Positions 43,074-56,040 of a stretch of 64,000 nt of DNA are shown in pieces (positions within the stretch are counted from its first letter, which is position 1; the number at the start of each line of letters is the position of its first letter). This DNA is from Erigeron canadensis. Taxonomy: Eukaryota; Streptophyta; Magnoliopsida; Asterales; Asteraceae. Below the pieces are notes generated by a model. The model had not been told where the DNA came from. It saw nothing but the letters and a program-made list of their open reading frames with translations, and did not search any database. Location: positions 6,944,649 to 7,008,648 of the forward strand of contig NC_057763.1 of the NCBI RefSeq assembly GCF_010389155.1, read 5' to 3'. A program made the translations under genes and the position numbers.

Positions 43074-46000
43074 ATGAACTCCATACGCCGAGCAATCACC
43101 GTGGAACGTAACCGTCTCCTAAAACTCTCACTTCCATCAATCATGACTCACCAAAAACACAACGCTTCATCATACACATACACTTCTAAAAACATGTTAA
43201 GAAATAAGTCATCACCAAAACCTAAATCCCCAAATTCAAACGACACCGTTTTGAAGAAACAAGTGACGTGGGCAAAACCTAGTGAGATACCGTGGCAAGC
43301 GAAAGTAGTTAATTCGGTTAATTTAATTGGGAGGGTAAAAATTCCTGTACAGTTTGAAGCTTCAGCTGACGGTAAAAAATGGGCTGGTACTATTATTTCT
43401 CAAGATGATCATCAACCTTCTTCTTCTTCTTCTATGCCTTCTTTTTGGTACTAATTTTATTATTATTTTTGAAATTTAAATTATTGTTATTGTTACTTTT
43501 TTTTTTTTTTAGTATTTGAAATGTAGTTGTAGTTAAAAATATGTAGGGGTGTTTCAACTGTTTTCGGGGCCTAAATCGTACTTGTAAATTGGAGTTAGGA
43601 GCTTTACTTAGTAATACTTGAGTATACTAATTCTTAGGATGACACATTTTTGGCTTATTTGTTTACGACTCGTCTCAATCTTTTTTAAGATTCAAAAACG
43701 GCCTTACATACATGCATAATAAATCAGGGGTCTAAAGCCAAAGCTTTTAGTAGCCTTACTCTTGAGACACCCATGTTAGCATGTGCCCTTTTTTGTTAAT
43801 TTTAAAATGGCGTGTGTATATACGAAGGAGATTTTTGTCTAGTCAAGTCATTTAAAGTATGTTACGCGTCGCAATGGTTACATGAAGACCAAGATTGTTG
43901 AAGGAATCATCAAAGGGTTGTACAATCACTCATTAATTTGAAGACCATTGTGTTAAAACGTGGAGGGCTTCAAAAGATAAATGCTTTATTGTATTTATTA
44001 TAATTAGAATAGAAAAAGGAAATTACATATTCACTTATTTCAGAAAAGTACTCTTAGATGCACTATATGACTTTCTTGTGTCATATTTGAAAGATATCGA
44101 ATGATATTGTAGTAAATTTAATCATATGGTTGGGCATCGAAAAAACATATAGGACTACAAATATGCATATAATATTGTATGAATTTCGTAAAATAAGAAT
44201 TGCATGAAACTTATTAAAAAGCATACAAAGCTTTTTAAGAATATATAGCATGACTTGCATCAATTTAAAGAGCTTAAAAGGCCTAATCTTTTTTTTGGTG
44301 TTTTCTGTAATTTTGAGGTGTATTTTTTAAGTTTTTTTCTCCTTTTCTTTTTTAGAGAAGTCGGAAGTGTGTAAAAGTAGAATAATAGTATCTGATAAAT
44401 AAGTAAACTGAGAGGAATTCCTGGTGAGGCTACCCAGGGAGAGTCGAGCCTTTGGCATTGATGTACTTTTATAAAAACATATATAGGTGAAGGTTATATT
44501 GGGAAAATACCAAAGATTGCATGCTCAAATAGTGCAACTAAAGTATTATTTGGTGAATAAGTGATCAAAATGATCAGTTAATCAATTTTTCCCAGCAGTG
44601 TAGATTTCTTTTTAAGGGGCCTGTTTTTGTGATTATGGCACAGGGGCAAGGAAACCCATTGGAAGGCAGGATATATATTTGAGTAGCATAGAGTTATAAC
44701 TAATATGCTTAGTATCTAACATAGTATAATTGTTCGGTTTGTTTGTGGTGGTCTGCTGATCTTATGGCCGTGATGCTTCTTAATCTTGTTGTACAAGAAA
44801 TTTAGTCACATTCGTTCTTAAGTAGAAGGTAGACCTTGATATGGATGTGATGGGAATGGGTACTCAGTTTTGGCGATTTTGAATTTTGGATTTGAGCTTG
44901 TTGTGTTTTACATGCTGTTGCTGTTATGGATGAAATGTAAAAATGAACACATGTGAAGAATAATGTTATTGGATAAAAAAGTGCTTCATATTATGTTTGC
45001 TTTGTATTTCAATCCATATAAATCATCCAAAATCTTTTATTGTGGAAGTGATATGTCAGAAACCAGGCATGATGGTCTGAAAACCTTTATCAACTGCCGT
45101 TTATAACTTGTGCTGATGTCCTGTATCACAATGTTAGATGACATTAGCAGTCCGATATTTCAGGTGTGCAAGTTGCTTCCTATATGAATGGTCAAATGCA
45201 TTTGTTAAGTTCCATAATCTGGGAGTTTGCGAATTAATTAAGTAAAACCTTAAGGAGTTAAGGTGGATACCTTGCCATGCATAGTATCCTAACAGACTTT
45301 CTAGATAGGCACGAGGCATCAAATAAAAAGTGTGAAACATTCTTCTTTGATCCATGAAATATATATAGTCTAAATAGGTTTACTCCGATTTCTAAATGTG
45401 ACTTAAATATATGTGTGCCCTTTACGTGGTAATAAGCTTATATGTATTGCATGTAATGTGTACAATGTCTTTTGTTATCTTTAGCATATACACGGTTTTG
45501 GTCTGTTTATTATATGTTTGTTTTCGTCTGTGATACAGGATTCCAGTTATATTTGAAGGTGACCTGGCACATATTGCAATGTCCCACTTGAAGGAAAAGG
45601 ATTTTGTGCATGTAGTTGGTCATTTAAGTGTGGATGTTCCACCATTTAAATTAAGTGAAGCTCAAGCTAATGTCCAGGTACAGTGATGGATCAAGTGATT
45701 TGCATATGTGAATTTTTAATTTGCTGCAGCTTGAAAGTTTGTGTATGTATTGATATGGTTGCTGATATGCAATTTCTAAAGAATCCATACTGCAATCTGC
45801 TCTTTGTAGACTGTATTTTGGTGTCAATGATGTGATAGAACCATACATGCACTTCAGTTTGGTCCAATTATATAAATTATTTTGTGATTATCATTATCAT
45901 TATACCTAAGATAGAAAAAGTTGATAATATTAGTATTAGTAATCTTACTGCCACCTTAGTATCATTTAAAATCTTTTATTTGTTTTTGAAAAAGAGTAGA

Positions 46001-49000
46001 CCTGAGCAAAACATGCATACATTTTTTTGCTGATATATAATGTGTTCTTGCTATAGAATGTTGGGTGTTAGATATACCGATTTTGGATATGATTTTTTCT
46101 TTAGCACTTTGCCAACAATTCAATCTCACGAAGCTTGACAATGTCCACCCTAAAGCTTATATCTTTCAGTCAATCAAGGAAACAATGTGAATCAATGAAG
46201 GGTATACAAAAGCTTCTAAATTGATAGAAATTGATGTCCACTTGTACAAGCACCAGAAAAGGATTATTTGAGAATTTATAATCGTTCTAACCTTTTCTGA
46301 TCCTTCTCTTTCTGTATCGTATTACTAACTTTACAACCTTGGTCAAGTATATAGGTAATGGCTCATAGCGTAAATTATGTTCAAGAACCTCAATCAAAGC
46401 AAGCATCTACTCCAGGTGAACTCTTTATATAACATTTTCATTCATCTCTTTGTATATTGATAGAAAGTGAGAAGCATTGCCGAAGCTTCTGGCAGTTTGT
46501 TTTTCATGCTGATAAAGGAAATAAGTACATATAACAACATACCACAAGTTGGGACCATGATGAAAGAACACATCCAACTATGCTGGAGCCGATGAATCTC
46601 TAAATCTTTTCATGTAAACTTACAGTGATGATATATTTCTCATGTACATAATAAGATGTTTCTTCTGAAAATGCAGTCGTATTATCGTAGTTTCTAGCAT
46701 CTTGAATGGTCAGTAATGCTAGAAACGTTGAGGGAATCTCACAATCTGTTACATGTATGTTGAAACTAGTTGTGCTTGTTGACCCTGTCTTTTTGTCTTC
46801 TCGTACAACCTAAATTTTTATGTATCTAGACTGGGAGCAGAGTAATCATTTGGAGATCTGGAAACGTCTGAAGTGTCAATCATGATTTTGATAAAACATC
46901 GGACATTGTTAATGCATATCTAAACATGTAATTAAGAAGATCAGTCAAATGATAAGCTCTGTTATATATCACTAAAAGTAGTTTTTGTTTTCTGAAAAAA
47001 GTACCTTTGGCAAATTTAACACTGGTAGACTATTTGATTTTATGGACATGAAAGGTTTGCATGAACTTCTTGCTTTTGTTTCATAATGGATGTGGAGGTG
47101 GTTAATGTGTGGGGTTAATTGGAATGGGTTTACAGATTGCTTTCAAACCCAAAATACTAGGTGTACCCTATACCTAAATAATCAGATCTCTTTTAATTTC
47201 ATCCTTCTTCCCTCCCGAGTAAACTTCTCTTGCAACCCGCCTTCATCTCCATCTTCTGTTTTTTACCGAAACTTCTAGTCATTAATACCATTCTGCTTTG
47301 TTCATCATCACTCAGACTTCCAGCACCAACCTGCATTTCTAGTTGGCAATTTGGCATTTTTTTTGCCAATGTGATTATTACTTTTTGATAACTTGTGTAG
47401 AGAAGATATATCATTTTCTTTTGTTATTCAACCCTGAGGACTTTATTATACAAGACTTTATTCTTCGCTTTTATATAAAAAAAAAAAAATTGGCTTTCTT
47501 TTTCTCTTTTCAGATTTTAGAATGATTCCGGTAAAGGCCTGAACGACTTCTATACTACTTTATCCAAAATATATAAAGTTCATAGTGGTTGGTTGCTTAT
47601 TAGACGCAACTATTTCTGCAATGACCTACTTCTGAAGGATTGTTCTCCGTACCTTCTGCATATAGGTTATTCTTCAGATACTTATGTAAAGAAGTGACAG
47701 ACTCATTTTGGTGTGAAATTTGAAATCTGGAACCGCCCATCAAATGAAACAACACTATTGTAAATGGAACCTAAATATCATAATAATTTCGCTTACAGCC
47801 TATTATTAGAGCTGTTAGAATATCTAACGGTCGGTAGGCCATAAGCCCAATGGGCTGTAGGGGTTTCCAGAATATTCATTTAGTGTATGTACGCATTTAT
47901 ATTGTGTGTGTGTATTGTAGCAGTATACTTGTATGGATATAACACAACAATAACATCTCAGTTATGACTTCAGTCTTTTATATGTTTGTAGCGTTATCTA
48001 CGGTGATTTTTGGCTGTAAAATATGGTATATATATTTATGTCTATTTGTTGCATTATACTTGTATCGATACAACAAAACAATAACACGAATAGTTATGAA
48101 TTGAATTCAGTGTTTCATATGTTTGTAGCATTATCTATGATGATTTTTGGCTGCAAATTATACTCCGCCTAACAAACCAATTCCCACCTCAAATGTGTTT
48201 TAAAGATAAACTGGTTTAGGATGGTCCTTGGCATGTTAAAGCAAATCCTAATAACTTGCTAAATGAGATGACAACTTGCGTCTTTGTAGGCATATAACGT
48301 ATTAAAGTAGCTTCTTTCTAGTATTTATGGTTGTTTTGACCAAGTCTGTTACTCTATTTTTATCCTACATTTTGTTGTAGATTGTATATTGATACACTGC
48401 TTTATATGCAGCCGTTGTGGAGAATAATGTTTCTACTGAACAATCACTGAAGGAACTTGACACCATGTCTATACAGCCAGACACATCAGAGGTTAGAGAT
48501 CATATAAGCAGAATTTGTCTTTTATAAGTTTTTATTCAGTGGTATCTATATTCACCACCTTCACTCAATCTCTCTGTCAGAAAAGAATGATGGATGTAGC
48601 ATCTGAAGAAGAGAGTTATGTACAGTTACTCAATGATGCTGAATCTTACCCGTTTTTTACACCAAAGGAAACAAAGCTTAATCATGAAGTTGATAAGAAG
48701 AAAAGCCATGGTATGCTATGCATTTTATGTATTCACTATTCTTGGGGTGTGTATTGATTTACAGTAGTTGGTTATAATGTATGGGGATTGTCTGATTAAC
48801 TAGAGGAATTTAATAAGTTTCGGATAATCCCTTTTATACCTGATGCACCAGAAACGATTATCTAAGTGTAGAATAAGATTACTTATATATGAATATATCT
48901 CTTATTAAATTTTGTTTTCGAGATAGTTTTGTTTCCTTTTTGACAACGTCTGTTTTTAATTGTCACAAGAATGTAATTTAATCTTTTTGAATCATCAGAA

Positions 49001-50756
49001 GTTGATAAACACTCAAATGGTTATCTGACTATTACAACTTTAAACAGCATAAGCACATACACATTCTATTTTATATAGCTCATTTTACCGTTATTGATTA
49101 TCTGATGCTGGTAATGGTATCCTGAATGACAATATCATTTATGTTTACAGGCTGGTGGAAGGATCTTGTAATGAATACCAAACAATGGTTGGATAATCGT
49201 GAAAAAAAACAAAAGGGCGAGGTAATTATTTCAATTAATCTACACTTATATATAATACTATTAGTCTATTACCATTTATTAGTGTGAGTGTCTGCTTATG
49301 ATGCTTAATTCATCAGGTTAAACCTAATTACCCAGACTTCAAACACAAAAATACTGGTGCGGGACTGTGGCTTGACAATGCACCGGCGGAAATTTTACAA
49401 GACCTAGAACAGTTATTTGGTGCTCTTCCTAGAAAGGCCACAAGTGTTGATAACAGGCCTAAAAAGCAATTTGAGAATTCTTCGGGTATGGAATCATAGT
49501 CTAAATAGAATCATGATCTAAAGATATCATTAACCATAGCCTATAAATTATAGAACCCCTTATTTCAGTCGATTTTTAGAATTTAGTATTTATTGATTTA
49601 ATGCGGTCGGTATAGGTGGTACTTTTACTCATTATCCTTGATTTAAAAGAATTTGATGTTTTTTCGTATTCATTGTAATCATATGGTATCTTTTAACCGT
49701 TCTGGTAACATGTTTATTGGCTGCAATGTAGATGCTGATTCTTGGAAAGATTTGCTGGAAAATCCTTCTAGATGGTGGGATAATAGATTGGATAAGGTAA
49801 ACCATCCCCCCACCCCCACCACACACAAATTCAAATAAGAATGGGCAGGTTGGGTGGGCCAGAAACCCTTTAAAAAGGGCACCCTTTGGCCAGGTTGGTA
49901 TAAAACACCTTGATCTCCCTAGAAAAGTTTTTCCAACTTTCTTTTTCTGGCAGTTTTTTTGGAGAAAAATGTAAATCTATTTACTATCTCCACTAAAACA
50001 GTGAAATTTTAGAAAATGTGTGCAAGTCCTTTTATCTTTAAATCTGGCTAACATTTGGCTGTAATTGGAACACAACACCGATCCCATCAAAGGAGAGGTA
50101 TGGGGGAGGTGGGATCTAGACTGCCGCACCTCTACCCGAGGGTAAAGAGACTCTTTCTGCAACATCCAGCAAAACGCAAAAGTGTGTTATAAAAAAAGAT
50201 GCATGCAAATTTTAACGTGTGTATATGAAAAATAGCATATGACAGGAGGAGAAAACATACCTGCATATGGCAAACAAAGGGTGGTATCTAAACCCATTAC
50301 TTTGCATATAGCTGTAATTGGAAAAGTGGGAGAAACAGCAGTGGATAAGTGTAGAAAATTGTGATTTGTTTTTTCTAAATTGTAGATATAAATTGGATAG
50401 GTGGTTTTTATTTTCCATACAATGTTCTGAAAATAGCTATATGAACACGTTTTCTTTTTCTGATGTTTTGACAACTTCTTCAGAAAACAACCGACTTTTC
50501 TATAAATGAATATCCCCTTCATATCCCAAATGTGATCATGTTACTTGTTTTATTCTTCTTTTTTGTATGCATGTATCATGATAACAAGTTTTGTTACTTC
50601 ACCCAGAGAAATATAAAAGGACCAGACTTTAAGAACAAGGAGTCTGGTAAAGCACTATGGTTAACAAGTGCACCCGAGTGGGTATCATCCAGCTTGCCAC
50701 CTTTGAAAGCTAAAAGAGTTGATCTGGATACGCCAAAAAACACATGGGCGTCATAG
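43074..50756 (+). CDS. Organellar single-stranded DNA-binding protein, OSB family, 9 exons, 412 aa
   Basis: Exons 43074-43447, 45539-45677, 46355-46415, 48412-48491, 48581-48710, 49151-49221, 49317-49485, 49732-49796, 50607-50756; all GT-AG, 1239 nt, frame intact. Residues 1-60 are rich in R, K, S and lack acids at the start (MNSIRRAITVERNRLLKLSL), as in a mitochondrial or plastid transit peptide. About 73-175 is an SSB-like OB fold (WQAKVVNSVNLIGRVKIPVQ, FVHVVGHLSVDVPPF). Two plant-specific PDF motifs follow at about 262-305 (KQWLDNR ... NYPDFKHKNTGAGLWL) and 343-386 (SRWWDNR ... KGPDFKNKESGKALWL). OSB proteins bind single-stranded organellar DNA through the PDF motif and restrain recombination. 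An in-frame GTG upstream at 43047 is not the start; the first ATG is 43074. Family assignment is confident, the paralogue number is not. Confidence 0.9.
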
Positions 50757-51489
50757 TAATATCAGCAGGTGACAATACATACTTTTGATTTTTAGTTATC
50801 TTCAATTTATAAAGTTATCTAGTTAACACCTTGATAATAAAGCGTTACTTGGCACTTTCAGAGATATCTTTTGAGCTCAAATCTGATGCAAGAACTCTCT
50901 CCCAAGATAACTGGCTTTTAAGTACATCAGAGGAATAGTTTTCCTACCTCTATATTTCTAGACCGAGGGTTCTTTTTAATGAGCTTTTAAAGATCCTAAA
51001 TTTGTCATTTTGCATGTTTGCGCATCTTCTTTGCAGCATTTTTTATTTCATTGTCAACAAAATGTCATCACCTTTTCCTGGGCTTGTTTTCTCTTCATAG
51101 TTCTTGCAGATTTTCCCATAGCCATCACTTTCTGATTGTATATAAATGGTGAAGCATGTTTCTCACTTATGTGGAATGCATAATCTGATAACGTCTTGGT
51201 CTTCTCACTTCATTCCAAAAACGCATTATTGACACAATTATGTTAGCTAGTATCCAGTTTTTTTGCACTAGGTCAAAAGACCTTTTACCATATGAAGGGC
51301 AAGCCTTTTGAACCAATTTGTGTGGTTATTAAAAGAAGTGGTATCTCATTACCTAGTAGCATCGTGAGATCTCATTAGATTAATGTCTTTGATCACGACA
51401 AGTAGGACCACTAGACACTAGTCAAACTCGCACCACACAAGTGGAAAAGATGGAGGCTTGTGCCGTTTGAATACGTATCAATAAGGTAA

Positions 51490-51780
51490 GGGATAACTAT
51501 TTTGAAATGTAATAAACTTTGAACGAAAGTCTATAGTAGGAAATAACTAAAGTTATGTGTATTGTATGTAAACAACTCGAAAATAATGTTTATTGTATGT
51601 AAGAAAATGTGTTCAACCAATTAAAATCAGACAAGTAGCACCTCTATATGGTTGTCACATATGTTTTTTTACATACAATAAATATTTTTTAAAGTTGTTT
51701 ACATACAATACACACAACTTTAGTTATTTCTTACTATAGACATTCGTCCAAAGTTTGTTACATTTCAGGATACTTATCCC
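51490..51780. mobile_element. Mutator-type MITE with exact 9-base TSD
   Basis: ATAAGGTAA flanks it at 51481-51489 and 51781-51789. Arms of about 110 bases are inverted copies: GGGATAACTATTTTGAAATG at the left against GGGATAAGTATCCTGAAATG for the right read inward, and both contain TATTGTATGTAAACAACT. A shorter relative is at 15284-15415. Confidence 0.88.
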
Positions 51781-52002
51781 ATAAGGTAATACAGTAAATG
51801 TTTTAGACTTTTAGGAGTGTCATTTGTTTTTCGTTTTTAGATTTTTTTTATTATGGTTTGTAAACAGATAAACCGATGAGATTTTGTTATTGGTGAAGGT
51901 GAAAGCTCTTACTTAAATGTAGGCTGTCTAACTAGGTTATCTTGGGGCCTTTTTGAAATCCTTTTATGATCACTCCAAGATCGTACCTATTTGAATCTAA
52001 GA

Positions 52003-52296
52003 GGGTGTTTGGCTTAACTTATTTTAGAAGGCTTATGGTTTTTTGGTTATTTTTCTTAATATAAGCCTATTTAAGTATTTGTTTTAGTTTTTTAGCTTAT
52101 AAAAGCCATTTTTTAAAAGCCAAAAAACAAAGCTTTTATAACAAAAGCTTAAAATTTCCTTTCCTTTTTCTTTCAAAAGTCAAAAGCTAATCCAAACACT
52201 AAAATAAAAGCTTATAAACTTATTTAAAAAAGGCATAAGCTACTTATAAAATATGAGCATAAACAACAAAATAAAAGCTAACCCAAACACCCCCTA
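52003..52296. repeat. MITE with GGGTGTTTGG ends (hAT-like)
   Basis: The left end GAGGGTGTTTGGCTTAACTT and right end AAGCTAACCCAAACACCCCC are inverted repeats. The interior is made of AAAAGCTTATAA-type inverted pieces. The terminal motif is typical of plant hAT MITEs; the target duplication is not clear. Confidence 0.65.
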
Positions 52297-54356
52297 AAAA
52301 TATCTCATACGGTTAAGCAAGTCAATCATCGTTATTTTTATTTTTAAAGTTTATTTGCCATGCAAAAATCTATCTAAGCCATCTGTTTGGTTTAATCAAC
52401 ATGACTTGAAAAGGCAAGCAATATAAATGAACCAAATAAATACGAATAATTTAAGAACAAATAATCGAACATAAAAGTATGTTCATTTTCGTTAGTTTGT
52501 ATTTATAAACGTACGCAACTGAACGTAAAGAAACTACGATGTAACTAATATATAATTAGAAACTTTATGATGTTAAAAAAATTTTCTTTTAAAAAGGAAG
52601 TCTAAATATTATACGAATATAAATGCATGAAAAAAAACCAAACATATACTAACGAATCATAGAACGCTAACGAGCATACATTTAATTGAATGAGCGTCAT
52701 TTTTGTGTTTATAATTTTACGTTTAACAACCATTCATGAACATTTCTTCAAACGTTTAGCTTGGTCACCACCCCAAAATGACAAAATTTCCTCGTGACTT
52801 AGACTTCTAGGAAGGTCTCCATCTTTGTCCTTTGATTTGTTTATGTATTTCTTATTCTGACTTGTTTTTCTATTACAGTGAATATTCTATACAAGTTAAT
52901 CAAATGTTTTTTTTTTATTTTAAGGCCACTTGTATAAATAGATTAAGGAAAAGATATAGCAAAATGTTATTAATTAATTAATACATTAAACGACAATCTT
53001 AACCAAAGGGGCATTCTATTAGATACGTGCACCTGCGTGCAAAACATGTTCACTCTATATGGTATGGTATATGTAAGGTCGTTAAAATTTTATTAATTTT
53101 ACAACAAAAACGTGACATTCTATTAGATACGTGCACCTGCGTGCAAGCATTTTCCACCTTGTTATTGTGATTAGTGAAGTTATAAAATTCCCATTTAATC
53201 ATAATTTGAATTACTGTATCAAATAAACTAAAAGCAAACTGAAAAACCTTTTTATCAATCATTTAGGTTAAGGTAAAAGAAAGAAAAAAAAAAAGGTTAA
53301 ATTGGCATGAAGGTGGAATTTCCCTTCTGTAATCATACACATAGATAAACTACAGATAAAGGAGGGAATGTTGATCAATTCTTTGTTTTTGTCACCTTTG
53401 TGGATGTATTTTAGCTAAAGTTGAATATATATAATAAAAAATTATTATAAGTAATAATATCGAAGTGTTAAAAAACAAAGTGATGAAACTGTACTCCTGT
53501 TTTATATATGTTGGATGCCTAACCGAAACAATTATATTAAAATCTTTATATTAAATAAAATAAAATTGTTATGACATCACATTTTACAAAAATGTCCAAT
53601 TTTTTTCTTAAAATTAGTTCTTTTTTATTTAATTTATTTATGATGTCAAAAACACATTCCTAATTAAAGTTTATTTCATTTTTATTTTGTTATTTTTGAT
53701 GTCTTTTTTTTTATTTATTTTCTTCTGAAAAATCTAATATTTTATACATGGGACTTTTATATTTTCATCATATAAGTAATTTTATGATAACATAATTTTA
53801 AACTTTTGGCATATCATACAGGTTAATAAACTAATTAAATTTATTTGAAACATAAGATATAATATTACGAGGTTATGAATACCGCTGGACTGTCACAACT
53901 TAAATATCAAATATATGTTTTTACAAAACTTTTATTACTATTCCCGGGTTAAACCTAGGATACTTAGCTAGTTCTTTTAATAAAAGAAAAATGTTCTAAT
54001 TCGAATATGCGATGTCAACTTTTTTTTCTTTTTAATGTCAATTTTTTGCTGTTATCCGTTAGTTTTTCCCCAAAATAATAATTAAACGTTAATTTTCCGA
54101 TTGAACCCGAGACCACAAAAGAAACAAAATCTCCACCGATAATTAGATCAGCTCATGTGACAACATCACGGTAGTAGGATGATTAGAATGAATCAAGAGA
54201 GCATCTCGGTAGTGAACTTGAGTTTGTTATAGTGATCTATGTAATATATTAGAAATTTTTGACTAAATTAGTTATGTTCCCCACATGAAACAAGTGATAA
54301 AAATGTATCTAATAATTATATACAGTACGGGCCTTTTAAACAATATTATTATAAGG

Positions 54357-54713
54357 TCGCGTTTGGTTCACAGAATCTGATGGAATTTGATGGAATTGGA
54401 ATTGAATTTCATTCCTTAGTGCGTTTGGTTGTACAAAGAAGAGGGAATCTCATTCCATAAAAATGTAAACATTCCATCATTTGATGGAATCTCCATTCCT
54501 TTGGATGGATGAAGGAACATTCCATAAGAATGTAAACATTTCATCATTTGATGGAATCTCCATTCCTTTGGATGGATGAAGGAATTTCATTCCTTCCATC
54601 ACTTGAATTTTCAAAAAATCAAAAACATTCCGTCAAATTTCATTCCTTCAAATTCCAATTCCTTTCAAAAATTTCATTTCTTCCCAAAACATTCTATGAA
54701 CCAAACGCGGTTT
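54357..54713. repeat. MITE with internal tandem duplication
   Basis: Ends GTCGCGTTTGGTTCACAGAAT and ATTCTATGAACCAAACGCGG are inverted repeats. Inside, a block of about 64 bases (ATTCCATAA.AATGTAAACATT ... TTTGATGGAATCTCCATTCC ... GGATGGATGAAGGAA) occurs twice in a row (about 54463-54590). The TTATAAGG/TTATGAAA flanks could be a decayed 8-base duplication. Confidence 0.65.
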
Positions 54714-54868
54714 ATGAAAGTCATGAAACATCCATAGATGTTGTTGGCCTACTAAACGATGCGACATGTTCTAAAATGTCGACAAAAACATAAAATTAAT
54801 CAACATTACAAGTTCTTTTCGTTTTTAAGTTTATCTATATTTCTATACTTCTATATTTCTATCTATAC

Positions 54869-55410
54869 TATCTTATAATAATTATCATATTCTCTTTCAT
54901 AAAAGTGTTAGATGGAAAATTGCTATTTTACCCTTTATAAATTAATTTACATCATTAATCCTTTATCTTCTAAATTATATCTACTATCACTTTACATCAA
55001 TTACATTTACACAAATTAGTTACACAGTTGCACCCACCATGAACAACACCACCACGGCCACTGTCACCACCACCAATCGTCGTCACCACCAAACCGCCGC
55101 CGCATCGCGCGGGTACAGTGCTTACTACTACATAAAGATTATACACTTTTGTTGAAAAGTTAGAAAAAAGAGAGATGCAAAATGACCATTATACCCTTAA
55201 TGAGTTAACTTACACCAATGGTCCCTTATCTTGTAAAATATCTCAATACCCCTTTAGATGAATTACCTTTATATCAATTACATTTACATCAACCTACACC
55301 ACTCGACACTGCCACCACCACCACCAATAGTCGCGCAATCACCACCTGTTGCCGACACCACCAGACCACCATAACCATCACCACCGCATTACGCAGGTAC
55401 CATGTTAGTT
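54869..55410 (+). repeat. Two Helitron-like non-autonomous copies in tandem
   Basis: Copy 1, about 54869-55124, starts TCTATACTATCTTATAATAA, a common 5' Helitron start in plants, and ends GCATCGCGCGGGTACAGTGC. Copy 2, about 55128-55410, ends GCATTACGCAGGTACCATG followed by TTAGT. Both have CACCACCA-rich interiors and TACATTTACATCAA-type blocks, also seen at 41860-42108. Assignment rests on the end motifs only. Confidence 0.5.
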
Positions 55411-55605
55411 ATTATTTACATCAACCTGCAGTCCCGCACCACTAACTAAGTGGGAGGGCATCACTGTACATCACAATGTTACATAAACTCAAACTTATAC
55501 CATTCGTCCTAATAAATGGACAAACTTTTTCCTCTATTTCTATATGAAAAGAAACCATATACTTTCATCTCATGGACAATACTATTTATATTAATGTCGA
55601 CAATG

Positions 55606-56040
55606 TTAAATCTCTTTTTGTTCAGAGCCTTCCATATACACCAACATGCCACAAATATGATACCTTTGAAGATCCCCTTTCGTCTTTTTCACAATTCCAA
55701 CCGATTTATGAATTTCAAAAAAGTCTCGTATCAACAAAAATAACAGACGTGGTACCTTGCACAATATATACCAATCTAATGCTAAATTGAGGCTGCCACT
55801 CGACATCTAAGTAACAAGTGATCCAAAAGATTCTTCCTGGCCTTACCAAAGTCGGCACATGAGAGACCGAAAATGGCAATTGCGAGCTACCATTGTGGGA
55901 ATTCTATCAATACCACCTGCTACATGAAGATATTTCATTTTTTGACACCCAATTGGACCATTTAAACAAAAATTTACCATTGTAGTCGATGTCATTTCTA
56001 AAATTTCTTTTAACCTTTTTAACACTGACTCTCTATCTTT
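55606..56040 (-). pseudogene. LINE reverse-transcriptase C-terminal fragment (zf-RVT-like)
   Basis: On the minus strand RIPTMVARNCHFRSLMCRLW followed, across shifts, by the expected cysteine/histidine stretch, WYILCKVPRLL, FFEIHKSVGIVKKTKGDLQ and a frame-shifted CWCIWKARN-like end. This order resembles the zinc-binding region at the end of plant LINE reverse transcriptases. No polymerase domain is left. Confidence 0.5.
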
